Shown here: positions 16,220-24,470 of the stretch, piece after piece
How the letters are laid out: each line of letters begins with the position of its first letter
Position numbering within the stretch: the first letter of the stretch is position 1
NCBI GenBank assembly: GCA_005116895.1
Contig: SWDO01000007.1
Coordinates: forward strand, 1 to 50,327
DNA from: Nitrospira sp.
Lineage (GTDB): Bacteria > Nitrospirota > Nitrospiria > Nitrospirales > Nitrospiraceae
Reading direction: 5' to 3'
Length of the DNA stretch: 50,327 bases
Position numbers and translations under genes: made by a program
Notes under the pieces: generated by a model
The model's database searches: none
The model's input: only the letters and a program-made list of their open reading frames with translations
What the model was told of the DNA's origin: nothing

Positions 16220-16858
16220 ATGAGTAGAACTCCTCTCGTGATCTGTTTCGGCGATAGTCTGACGGCTGGGTTTCAGTCGCCGACCAAGGACAATCCGGTT
16301 GGACGGGAAACTCCCTACGGGCAGTTCGTACAGTCTTTTTTAGGCGGTGGAGCAGTAGTTCGCACAAGTGGGATTTGCGGTGAGTTGACGGGCAAAATGG
16401 TTATGCGGTTCCCGCAGGATGTGCTTGCTCATCAACCAGGCTATGTCCTGATTCTTGGCGGCACGAACGATCTGGGGTGGAACGCATCACCCTCTGAAAT
16501 CATGGGCAATCTGGCCACGATGTATGAACAGACCCTGGCGATGGGTGCGGTTCCGATTCCTGTGACGGTGCCTTCGATTCGAGTGGAAGATGCTTCGGGT
16601 AGCCGTGAGGGGCAGGAATGGATTGCTGAGCACCTTAGTCGTCGATATGAATTGAATAAGCTGATTCAAGATTACGCCGGCTCCAAGGGTCTTGCCTGCG
16701 CGGATCTTTTCGCAGCCACTGCAGATCCAGTGAGTGACCAACTGGCGGTGATCTATTCGAACGACGGGATTCACCTGACCACCGCCGGGTATGAGCTATT
16801 TGCCGAGCAGATCGCACACATCCTGAAGCCGCTGTTGGTGCAAAACACGCCGTCATGA
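16220..16858 (+). CDS. SGNH-family esterase (arylesterase / lysophospholipase TesA-like)
   Basis: A 212-residue SGNH/GDSL hydrolase. Block I is CFGDSLTAGFQ with the nucleophilic Ser, block III is GGTNDLGWN, and block V is DGIHLTTAGY with the Asp and His of the triad. The Gly of block II is in SGICGELTG. Such enzymes hydrolyse esters or thioesters. I start at the ATG at 16220, close to block I; upstream ATGs would add an unlike stretch. No signal peptide is seen, so it is probably cytoplasmic. Its stop overlaps the thioredoxin start by 4 bases (ATGA). Confidence 0.85.
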   Translation: MSRTPLVICFGDSLTAGFQSPTKDNPVGRETPYGQFVQSFLGGGAVVRTSGICGELTGKMVMRFPQDVLAHQPGYVLILGGTNDLGWNASPSEIMGNLATMYEQTLAMGAVPIPVTVPSIRVEDASGSREGQEWIAEHLSRRYELNKLIQDYAGSKGLACADLFAATADPVSDQLAVIYSNDGIHLTTAGYELFAEQIAHILKPLLVQNTPS

Positions 16859-17187
16859 GTTCCATGCTCCAAGCCGTCACTGATCGAGAGTTTGATCGAG
16901 TGGTGGAAGTAAGCACTGTTCCGGTGTTGGTTGAATTCTGGAAGCCAGGCTGCGGCCATTGCCAGGCTTTAATGAAGGAATTGGAACAGCTGCGGCATGA
17001 GTCGGGTGAGCGGGTACTTATCCTGACCATGAATGTCGATGAAAATTTTCAGATTCCCGCCGAGCTGGAAGTCTCCTCGCTTCCCACCCTGGCGTTGTAT
17101 TACAACGGGGCATTTGTGCAGTTCATCGGAGGGATTGGAAAGCGGGATGAGATTGCGAAACAAATTGGGATTGCGTTGGGTCGCTGA
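16855..17187 (+). CDS. Thioredoxin-fold protein with a CGHC active site
   Basis: A 110-residue thioredoxin-fold protein with FWKPGCGHCQALMKEL around residues 29-44 and the cis-Pro loop SSLPTLALY. The active site is CGHC rather than the CGPC of ordinary thioredoxin; this dipeptide is usual in protein disulfide isomerases and some atypical thioredoxins and raises the redox potential. There is no signal peptide, so it acts in the cytoplasm. The closing segment FIGGIGKRDEIAKQI is typical of the fold. It is translationally coupled to the SGNH esterase gene. Confidence 0.88.
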   Translation: MSSMLQAVTDREFDRVVEVSTVPVLVEFWKPGCGHCQALMKELEQLRHESGERVLILTMNVDENFQIPAELEVSSLPTLALYYNGAFVQFIGGIGKRDEIAKQIGIALGR

Positions 17188-17208
17188 TCGGTTTCCGTGC
17201 AAATCAGG

Positions 17209-18756
17209 CTACAGCACCCGCCAACTGCGGCCGTCGTTTTGGATCAATCGATCGGCTTCCACCGGTCCCCACGTGCCGGCTTGATACTCGGGGAGCCACC
17301 GTTGTCCTGACTTGTCCCAGGCTTCGAGAATCTGAGTGATCCAGGCCCAAGATGCTTCCACCGCGTCGCGCCGCATGAAGCGGGAGGCGTCTCCGGCCAT
17401 CACGTCGAGCAGGAGGCGTTCATAGGCCTCTGGAGATGGACGACCGAACACCTCCCCATACTTGAAGTTCATTTCCACCGGATGAGTTTGCGCACGAGTG
17501 CCGGGAACTCGTGAGACGATACGGAGTGAGAGCCCTTCTTCAGGTTGAATCTTCAAGGCTAAGACGTTTGGGGCCTGAGGATTCTGTGTGTTGGCGTTAA
17601 AGAGAATCTGCGGGATTTCTTTAAATTGCACGGCGACTTCGCTCGCGCGCAGGGGCAGCGCTTTCCCTGTCCGCAAGTAAAATGGCACTCCAGACCACCG
17701 CCAGTTTTCCACAAAACATTTCACCGCCACGTAGGTTTCGGTTGTGGAGTTGGGCTTGACACCATTTTCTCGGCGATAGCCTGGGACTGGTGTGCCGTGT
17801 GCAGTCCCCTCTGTGTATTGCGCTCGTACGGTGCATTTGTCCACATCCTTGGCGGTGATGGGCCGCAAGCAGCGAAGCACTTCCATCTTGGCGTTTCGTA
17901 CCACGTTGGGGTCCAATGAGTACGGCGGTTCCATGGCAACGAGGCAGAGCAACTGCAGCAAATGATTCTGCACCATATCGCGAAGCGCGCCGGCTTCTTC
18001 ATAGTAGGTTGCTCTCGTGCCGACGCCTTCGGCTTCGCTCACGGTAATTTGGACGTGATCCACGTATTTGTGGTTCCAAATCGGCTCGAAAATGCTGTTG
18101 GCAAAGCGCACGACCATGAGATTCTGAACAGTCTCTTTCCCGAGATAATGATCGATCCGGAAGATCTGCGATTCGTCAAAGACGCGCCCGGTGACTTCAT
18201 TGATGGCCTGTGCGGAGGCCAGATCTCGCCCGACCGGCTTTTCCACGATGATGCGTGTATAGGGCGATCGAGCTCCAGGAGTTCCTGCCAGTCCAGAACG
18301 CGACAATCCCTCACAGACATCCGTGAAGGAACTGGGGGGAATGCTGAGGTAGAAAATGCGGTTCCCAGGCAGTTGGAACCTACGCTCGAGTTCTTCGGCC
18401 CGTTCTTTCAGGCGCACATAGGTCTGTGCGTCGTCGTTTCCTCCCGCCAAGTAAAACAGGTGTTGGGAAAAGGCATTCCACGTATCTTCGATGAGGGCCT
18501 GTCGGGAATGTTTGACGACGCCATCGCGGACGCTGGCTCGGAACTCTTCATCGCTCATGGGGGTGCGGCCCAGGCCGATCACGACATAGTTCGACGGCAA
18601 CAAACCATCGAGAAGCAGGTTGTAGACTGCGGGGATCAAACGCCGACGAGCCAAGTCGCCTGAACCTCCAAAAATGACCAGGGTACAGGGCTCAACCGGC
18701 GGCAGTGGTTCCTGCGTGGGGTGGATATCGATTCGTTGACCATTCGTTTGAGCCAT
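17209..18756 (-). CDS. zwf: Glucose-6-phosphate 1-dehydrogenase
   Basis: A 515-residue enzyme, normal length. It oxidises glucose-6-phosphate to 6-phosphogluconolactone with NADP. The coenzyme loop is FGGSGDLARRR at residues 29-39, the substrate-binding EKPVGRDL lies near 172-179, and the active-site signature RIDHYLGKE is at 200-208. The ATG at 18756 has AAGGAG six bases upstream, and repeat copy 2 begins directly behind that Shine-Dalgarno sequence. It lies downstream of gnd on the same strand, so both oxidative pentose-phosphate dehydrogenases are neighbours. No pgl (lactonase) gene lies between them. Confidence 0.97.
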   Translation of the reverse strand: MAQTNGQRIDIHPTQEPLPPVEPCTLVIFGGSGDLARRRLIPAVYNLLLDGLLPSNYVVIGLGRTPMSDEEFRASVRDGVVKHSRQALIEDTWNAFSQHLFYLAGGNDDAQTYVRLKERAEELERRFQLPGNRIFYLSIPPSSFTDVCEGLSRSGLAGTPGARSPYTRIIVEKPVGRDLASAQAINEVTGRVFDESQIFRIDHYLGKETVQNLMVVRFANSIFEPIWNHKYVDHVQITVSEAEGVGTRATYYEEAGALRDMVQNHLLQLLCLVAMEPPYSLDPNVVRNAKMEVLRCLRPITAKDVDKCTVRAQYTEGTAHGTPVPGYRRENGVKPNSTTETYVAVKCFVENWRWSGVPFYLRTGKALPLRASEVAVQFKEIPQILFNANTQNPQAPNVLALKIQPEEGLSLRIVSRVPGTRAQTHPVEMNFKYGEVFGRPSPEAYERLLLDVMAGDASRFMRRDAVEASWAWITQILEAWDKSGQRWLPEYQAGTWGPVEADRLIQNDGRSWRVL

Positions 18757-18769
18757 CAGGATCTCCTTA

Positions 18770-18895
18770 GCAGGATGTTGAAAAAGTCCGCCAGCTTCGT
18801 TCTCGCGTCGCTCAGAGGTTCAACATACGGGACGGAGTATGCCTCGCCTCTTCGCTCGCTGCCGCCTTGCTGGACGGCCTTTTTGACCATCCTGC
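18770..18895 (+). repeat. 126-bp palindromic intergenic repeat, copy 2
   Basis: The left end is GCAGGATGTTGAAAAAGTCC and the right end, ending at 18895, is the reverse complement of GCAGGATGGTCAAAAAGGCC. The inner sequence aligns along its length with copy 1 read in reverse (shared TTCTCGCGTC, TCAACATAC/TCAACGTAC and TTCGCTCGCTGC). Both copies have TTA directly outside the left end. It sits between gnd and zwf and ends just behind the zwf ribosome binding site, so a folded transcript could affect zwf expression. Confidence 0.87.
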
Positions 18896-18957
18896 GAGCA
18901 ATCTGTCTTGCTGCCAGGTCGAAGTGTTTTCAATAGCCTACTCAAGATGCCAGGCAG

Positions 18958-19851
18958 TTACCGTCGGACCGAGTGGCCGCCAAAGGCATTTCGCAGGGCT
19001 GCCAGCATCTTTTCAGCAAAGGACTCGCTTTGCCGCGACCGGAATCGAGTGAATAATGCCGTTGTGAGCGTTGGGACCGGCACGTCCTTCTCGATGGCAT
19101 CGGCGATCATCCAGCGGCCTTCGCCGGAATCTTGCACGTACCCCTTCAGTTTCTCTAGCTTTTGATCGTCCTTGAGCGCGCCTGCAGCCAGTTCCAGCAA
19201 CCAGGACCGGACGACACTTCCGTTCATCCAGAGATCGGCCACGCGCGCCAAGTCCAGCTTGTATTCGCTCTTTGACATCAGCTCAAATCCTTCGGCATAG
19301 CCTTGCATCATGCTGTACTCAATGCCGTTGTGCACCATCTTCACATAGTGCCCGGCGCCGGCCGCGCCGACGTGGGCCCAGCCGTTTTCAGGCGCCAAGG
19401 TCTTGAACACCGGTTCAAGCCGTTTGACGGCTGCGTCTTCTCCACCGACCATGAGACAATAGCCGACTTTCAGTCCCCAGATCCCTCCACTGGTTCCCGC
19501 ATCGACATAGTGAATGCCTTTTTTCTTGAGCTCGGCAGCCCGTCGCACATCGTCGTGAAACCTGGTATTTCCACCGTCCACGATGGTGTCACCTGGTTGC
19601 AACAATGCGGCTACGGCCTGGATGGTTTCTTCGGTAGGGGCGCCGGATGGAACCATGATCCAGACGGCACGTGGAGCGCTGAGCTTACTGACAAGATCAG
19701 CAAGGGATGAGGAACCGATCGCGCCCTGGCCCTCGGCCTGTTTGATCAAGTCGCTCGAGCGGTCGTAGACTACGACGCGGTGTTGGTCGCGCCGAAGGCG
19801 CGTCACCATGTTCATCCCCATCTTGCCGAGTCCGATAAATCCCAGTTCCAT
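18958..19851 (-). CDS. gnd: 6-phosphogluconate dehydrogenase, short (decarboxylating) type
   Basis: A 297-residue enzyme of the short class (about 300 residues, like YqeC and GntZ-type proteins), against about 470 for the long class. It converts 6-phosphogluconate to ribulose-5-phosphate and CO2; the short class is often NAD-dependent. Marks are GFIGLGKMGMNM at the N-terminus, VDGGNTRF, DAGTSGGIWGL and the catalytic Lys segment GAGHYVKMVHNGIEY. The start at 19851 has a strong AAGGAG seven bases upstream. It precedes zwf on the same strand, with repeat copy 2 between. Confidence 0.93.
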   Translation of the reverse strand: MELGFIGLGKMGMNMVTRLRRDQHRVVVYDRSSDLIKQAEGQGAIGSSSLADLVSKLSAPRAVWIMVPSGAPTEETIQAVAALLQPGDTIVDGGNTRFHDDVRRAAELKKKGIHYVDAGTSGGIWGLKVGYCLMVGGEDAAVKRLEPVFKTLAPENGWAHVGAAGAGHYVKMVHNGIEYSMMQGYAEGFELMSKSEYKLDLARVADLWMNGSVVRSWLLELAAGALKDDQKLEKLKGYVQDSGEGRWMIADAIEKDVPVPTLTTALFTRFRSRQSESFAEKMLAALRNAFGGHSVRR

Positions 19852-19990
19852 AAGAGAGCTCCTTGGTTTGTCGCCGGTCACAGCCAATGCAGCGTCCGTC
19901 GATCGATTTGCAGGCAGGTACGGTTCCTCTCACGTTGTGCGCGAAACACGTTTCCAACGCGGAGGCAACCGGTTGAATGCACTGCTCTCG

Positions 19991-20794
19991 TCAGTCGATG
20001 CGAGCAGGATTCGGGACATCCTTAAAGAGGAGATCGGCAAATTGCCGGCCAAAGTTGAGCCGCTCGGTGAGGGTGGTGGCTGTGAGGAACTGTCCAGCGA
20101 GGTCCGCAAGGGCCGGTTCGCGTGAAAACATAAACCGATGAACATCGACCGGAGCGACCAACCAAAACCCTCTCAAACGAAAGAATGCGGAGATGCAATT
20201 CTCGTAAAACAGCGTCAATAGATAGTGGGCTGTTCCCAGTTTCTCTACGAGATCCTGCGCTTTTCCCAACAGATGGTAACATTCGGCCTTCAACCTGATC
20301 TGTTCATTGATCGATGTCGGCGGCGGACCTTGGCGAAAGCGATGGTGAATCTTTTCAGTCAGCTTCACACAGATACCGTCGTGATCGTAGAGAATTCTGC
20401 CTTTTCGCAGCAGCGAGGGGAGTCGAAGTGAGTACGCGAGGTCCTCCTCGACGGACTGGTATCCATGGTAGCGAATATCTGCCAGGCGGTCGCCGACACG
20501 AAGGATTTCGTGACTATCGGCCTCTCCCTTGACGAGGGCTATTAAGTCGATATCGCTGTGGTGCGTGAGGGCTTTCCGAGCTCCCGACCCGATGAGTATG
20601 ACGCCGACAAGGTCACCGCCCCGTCGGCCTTTGATATGCCGTAACGCAACTTCTACATTCGCTTCAAATCCAGGGGGTGCTGGCGACTCGGGCTGCTCCG
20701 GCGGTTCCGGGACTTCGAGTAGCTCGGCGTTCAGTTCTTCACGAGTGGGAGTGCTGGTCGTGTGGTGTGTGTCCATGACGTGTTCTAATTCCAT
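19991..20794 (-). CDS. Nucleotidyltransferase-fold protein
   Basis: A 267-residue protein. The polymerase-beta-type nucleotidyltransferase motif is clear: LIGSGARKALTHHSDIDLI, that is G-S followed by D-x-D. The residue expected to complete the metal site further on is less certain. A Pro/Glu-rich segment precedes the domain, and the C-terminal half is helical (KAECYHLLGKAQDLVEKL), like the HEPN or substrate-binding helices of such proteins. Possible roles include transfer of a nucleotide to a protein, RNA or small molecule. I prefer the ATG at 20794; one at 20776 is equally plausible. It lies downstream of the threonine aldolase gene. Confidence 0.72.
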   Translation of the reverse strand: MELEHVMDTHHTTSTPTREELNAELLEVPEPPEQPESPAPPGFEANVEVALRHIKGRRGGDLVGVILIGSGARKALTHHSDIDLIALVKGEADSHEILRVGDRLADIRYHGYQSVEEDLAYSLRLPSLLRKGRILYDHDGICVKLTEKIHHRFRQGPPPTSINEQIRLKAECYHLLGKAQDLVEKLGTAHYLLTLFYENCISAFFRLRGFWLVAPVDVHRFMFSREPALADLAGQFLTATTLTERLNFGRQFADLLFKDVPNPARID

Positions 20795-20935
20795 GATAAT
20801 GAATCGTGTATGTAAACCGTCTGAATTGACCAGCCTAGGGCCTGTCTCTCGTTCTTGCCCGTCTCCAACCTCTTGGAGCCGCAACAGGCGAAAGACCTGG
20901 TCGCTTCGGCATTCTATGGATGGAGGAATATCGTG

Positions 20936-21967
20936 TCAACGTTTGAGGACATTGGTAAAGACGTTCGCGGCTTCGTCGATCTGCTTGTCCGTGATATGCA
21001 GATGGGTAACCGCTCGATAGCTTTGTCCTCCAATGGCGTTAATAAGCACGCCTTGCTCTTTGAGCGCGGCGACGAGTTCGGCCGGAGAACGGTGCTCGTC
21101 GACGATGTCGAAGATGACGATATTTGTTTCGACGTGTTGTGGCGCAATCTGGATTGCGGAAATGTGTTGGAGTTGGCGCGCCAGTTTTTTGGCATGCTCA
21201 TGGTCGGTCTTGAGCCGAGCGACATGCCGCTCTAGCGCATAGATACCGGCGGCGGCCAGGATGCCTGCTTGGCGCATCGCACCTCCATACATTCGGCGGA
21301 AGCGGCGTGCGCGATCTATGAGTCGCTGGTCATTGGAGATCAGCAGCGATCCAACTGGGGCTCCCAGTCCCTTCGAGAGACAGAGGGAGACGGTTTCGAA
21401 GTGTTGGGCGTACACTGTTGGCGGCAGGGTGGTGGCGGCCACGGCATTGAAGAGCCTGGCTCCGTCGAGGTGCATGGGAATGCCATGTCTCACCGCGAGA
21501 GCTCGGATTTTTTCGATTGTGGAGAGCGGATAAATCGTGCCGCCTCCGGCATTGTGCGTGTTTTCGATACAGATCAAGGCTGTCGGAATGCTATGTGCAT
21601 CGTTCGGTCTGATGGCGGCTTCCACCTGCTCGACGGTCATGATTCCCCGCTCACCGGTCACCCAATGAAGTTGCACGCCGGCCAGTGCCCCAGCTGCGCC
21701 CTGTTCATAGCGAACGACATGGCTCTTGCTCTCGACGATTATTTCCTGTCCCGGTTGAGTGTGTGACCGAATCGCGAGTTGATTGGCCATGGTGCCGGAG
21801 GGGACGAAGAGCGCGAACCGCTTGCCGAGCATGGCTGCCGCCATATCTTGGAGCCGATTGACGGTCGAGTCTTCTCCATACACGTCATCGCCGACCTCGG
21901 CGCGCGCCATGGCTTTTCGCATCTCGTCCGTCGGCTTGGTCACCGTGTCGCTACGAAGATCGATCAT
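20936..21967 (-). CDS. ltaE: Low-specificity L-threonine aldolase
   Basis: A 343-residue PLP enzyme that splits threonine or allo-threonine into glycine and acetaldehyde. The family opening is [20 protein letters not shown], so the start is set at 21967. Other marks are [47 protein letters not shown] and the PLP-binding lysine in [11 protein letters not shown] (K199). The length fits the family. It is divergent from the transporter gene at 22060, with about 90 bases between the starts. Confidence 0.93.
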   Translation of the reverse strand: MIDLRSDTVTKPTDEMRKAMARAEVGDDVYGEDSTVNRLQDMAAAMLGKRFALFVPSGTMANQLAIRSHTQPGQEIIVESKSHVVRYEQGAAGALAGVQLHWVTGERGIMTVEQVEAAIRPNDAHSIPTALICIENTHNAGGGTIYPLSTIEKIRALAVRHGIPMHLDGARLFNAVAATTLPPTVYAQHFETVSLCLSKGLGAPVGSLLISNDQRLIDRARRFRRMYGGAMRQAGILAAAGIYALERHVARLKTDHEHAKKLARQLQHISAIQIAPQHVETNIVIFDIVDEHRSPAELVAALKEQGVLINAIGGQSYRAVTHLHITDKQIDEAANVFTNVLKR

Positions 21968-22059
21968 CCTGTTCGGCCTCCCAAGAATTCCGTACGGTCC
22001 AGGTATTCTAACAGATCTGCCACTTGCAGGCGAAGACACACCTGCTACACTGCGGGTCT

Positions 22060-23379
22060 ATGGTCGGATTGGATCTCACACGACTCACTCGATGGGCTCA
22101 CTCTCTCGGTGTGAAACGGGAAGAATTCGTCCCGTTGGTGTGGGCCTTCGTCTATTTTTTCTGTCTCTTGTGCGGGTACTCGATTCTCCGTCCGGTGCGC
22201 GACGAAATGGCCATCGAAGGAGGATTGAAACATCTTCCCTGGATGATGACGGCGACATTCTTCACCATGCTCGTGGCCACGCCACTATTCGGGTGGCTCT
22301 CGGCGCGATGCTCTCGCTATCGGCTGCTGCTGACCGTCTATGCGTTCTTCATTGTGAATCTGTTGGCTTTCTATGCCCTGATGATGAGTCATCTGTATCC
22401 CGAGTGGGTGGCCCGCAGTTTTTTTGTCTGGCTGTCGGTGATGAATCTCTTCATTGTGTCAGTCTTCTGGAGTTTTATGGCCGATCTGTTTACACCGGAG
22501 CAGGGGGCACGGTTGTTCGGTGTCATTGCGGCTGGGGGAAGCAGCGGAGCACTGGCGGGTCCCCTAATCACGACAGGCCTGACGTTTATCGTCTCTGTTC
22601 CGGTGCTCATGTTAGCCTCGATGGTGTTTCTCACGCTGTGTCTCGGATGTATCTATCGACTTGATCGATGGGGGCGCGAACAGTCTGCTCACCATCAGTC
22701 ACGACCGGGTGATCCCCTTCGCGGAAGTTTCCTGGCGGGTATTCGCCTAACGATGTCGTCACCCTATTTGCTTGGAATTTGCGGCTATCTGGCCTTTTTG
22801 ACCATGACCGCGACGTTTTTGTATCTCGAACAGACGCGCCTAGTCTCGGAATATCTGGATCAGCCCGAAGCCAGGACACGCCTCTTCTCCTCGTTGGATT
22901 TTACGACGGGGCTTTTGACGTGGTTGACACAGATGTTCGTGACCACACGCGTTATCAGCCGGTTTGGTTTGGTCGCGCCCTTACTGTTTCTTCCGGTGAT
23001 CAGTCTGATAGGGTTTCTTGGTATCGCGCTGTGGCCGACTCTTGGGATCTACGTCGTCTTTTCTGTGTTGCGTCGGGTGGGGGAGTATGCGTTGTCGAAG
23101 CCTGCGCGCGAGGTTCTCTTTACCGTTGTCAGCCGAGAGGAGAAATATAAGGCGAAGAATTTCATCGATACAGCTATCTCACGGGGTGGCGATGCCTCGA
23201 CGGGGTGGCTGGTCACCGGAATCAAAGCCCTGGGTGCCACCACGGCCCATATTGCGTTGGCGTGCGTGCCACTCATGATTGCCTGGGCTTGGCTGGCTAC
23301 CGTGCTGGCTCGCGAGGAAAAACGTCGGTCGGCAGCGACTGTATCTTCGATTGCGGAGCGTTCACACCGTACAGTATGA
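22060..23379 (+). CDS. ATP/ADP-translocase-like membrane transporter (MFS superfamily)
   Basis: A 439-residue protein with about twelve membrane helices. The sequence resembles bacterial relatives of the Tlc ATP/ADP translocase: LLCGYSILRPVRDEMAIEGG in the first helix region, FWSFMADLFTPEQGARLFGVIAAGGSSGAL, and EEKYKAKNFIDTAISRGGD near the C-terminus. True Tlc proteins exchange host ATP in intracellular parasites. Free-living bacteria carry related MFS proteins of unknown substrate, which is the more likely case here. I start at the ATG at 22060, just before the first cytoplasmic helix. It diverges from ltaE. Confidence 0.75.
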   Translation: MVGLDLTRLTRWAHSLGVKREEFVPLVWAFVYFFCLLCGYSILRPVRDEMAIEGGLKHLPWMMTATFFTMLVATPLFGWLSARCSRYRLLLTVYAFFIVNLLAFYALMMSHLYPEWVARSFFVWLSVMNLFIVSVFWSFMADLFTPEQGARLFGVIAAGGSSGALAGPLITTGLTFIVSVPVLMLASMVFLTLCLGCIYRLDRWGREQSAHHQSRPGDPLRGSFLAGIRLTMSSPYLLGICGYLAFLTMTATFLYLEQTRLVSEYLDQPEARTRLFSSLDFTTGLLTWLTQMFVTTRVISRFGLVAPLLFLPVISLIGFLGIALWPTLGIYVVFSVLRRVGEYALSKPAREVLFTVVSREEKYKAKNFIDTAISRGGDASTGWLVTGIKALGATTAHIALACVPLMIAWAWLATVLAREEKRRSAATVSSIAERSHRTV

Positions 23380-23409
23380 ATCTGTCGCGCTTGTTTCCGA
23401 CGTCGCTGT

Positions 23410-24240
23410 CTAGTCTCGAATAACTAACGAGCCGATCACGTAGGAGCTGGCTCGTCCCGCCTTGGTGCCTCGGATCCGAACTTCCGAGACATCGCGTGTA
23501 TGCTCACGGATGTTCCAGGTATTGCCGGCCTTCAGATCCGGCCAGAACCACCAGGTTCCATCGCGTTTCCGGAACCAGAGTTGAATTGAAGTATCGGGCA
23601 GCACCTGAATGGATTCCATGTCGAAATACGTCGGTGCACGATTCTCAGGATTGCTCACCCAGATTTTGACCCACTGATTCTGATCATGCGAAGACAGAAC
23701 GCGGGGAGTTTTTGCCCAATCAACCTCTGTGCATTTAAAGTCCACAAGTTTGCCGAATCCACGGCCGAGGCCGTCTCCAGGATCTGGTAGGGTGTAGCAC
23801 TCGATCCCTGCTTCCATACTCAAGTGGAAATGCGTGAGGCCGATCGTGTCGACGTTGATATCATGTTTGGAACAGCGTTGGCGATAGGTCCAGCAGTCGC
23901 TGTGTTTCGATGGATCACATGTCTGCAAGGGGCCGAATCCGATTCGGCTCGTCCTGTATGCCAAGGTTGATCTCGCCTGGGAATAAATATGTTCCAGCGC
24001 GCTCTCATCGTCGAAATTGACCAGGCATTGTTGAGGACTGCTGCCGTTGGGACGGGCTTGTACGACCTTGGGCGGTTGATTCTCCCGTTCTCGTTCGGTC
24101 ACTTGTTCGGGCGTAGCTTGTGTGGGGGGACCTAGCGGGCTTACCGGTTTCATCTGAGCACAGGCTCCCAGTAATACCGTCAAACACGCACAGAGCGCCA
24201 TCTTGAAACCATGTCCCGTCACGTGAACTAGTGAGCGCAT
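23410..24240 (-). CDS. Large lipoprotein of unknown function
   Basis: A 276-residue protein with a lipoprotein signal: a basic N-terminus, FKMALCACLTVLLGAC and the lipobox cysteine, so the start at 24240 fits. The mature part has a Pro/Gln-rich linker and then a domain with seven or more cysteines (QCLVN, QTCDPSKHSDCW, QRCSKH, ECYT, FKCTE), some probably in disulfides. The C-terminal half is beta-rich with several Trp residues (LWFRKRDGTWWFWPDL). I do not recognise the family. It converges with the transporter gene; the two stops are 30 bases apart. Confidence 0.72.
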   Translation of the reverse strand: MRSLVHVTGHGFKMALCACLTVLLGACAQMKPVSPLGPPTQATPEQVTERERENQPPKVVQARPNGSSPQQCLVNFDDESALEHIYSQARSTLAYRTSRIGFGPLQTCDPSKHSDCWTYRQRCSKHDINVDTIGLTHFHLSMEAGIECYTLPDPGDGLGRGFGKLVDFKCTEVDWAKTPRVLSSHDQNQWVKIWVSNPENRAPTYFDMESIQVLPDTSIQLWFRKRDGTWWFWPDLKAGNTWNIREHTRDVSEVRIRGTKAGRASSYVIGSLVIRD

Positions 24241-24343
24241 CGCTGTTCCTTTCTCTTGCGCCAACGCGAGCCAGTATGCCAACTTCTCATTCGCCATCCT
24301 ACGGTGTAATTGTAGCAGTGAAAAACGTGAGGCGTTCAGGTCA

Positions 24344-24373
24344 TTTACTCATGAAAAAAACGCGTGGTATAGT
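24344..24373 (+). promoter_or_regulatory. Candidate sigma-70 promoter for the proA-like gene
   Basis: TTTACT at 24344-24349 and TATAGT at 24368-24373 are 18 bases apart. Transcription would begin near 24380, leaving a leader of about 90 bases before the ATG at 24471. Confidence 0.42.
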
Positions 24374-24470
24374 CCGAGGCTCTAAAAGCCCAAGTATATG
24401 CCATTGTCTCAGGGAGATAGAGTGATTGCAATGACTCATTGGAAGACGTATCTCGCGAAAAAAGGCCCCT

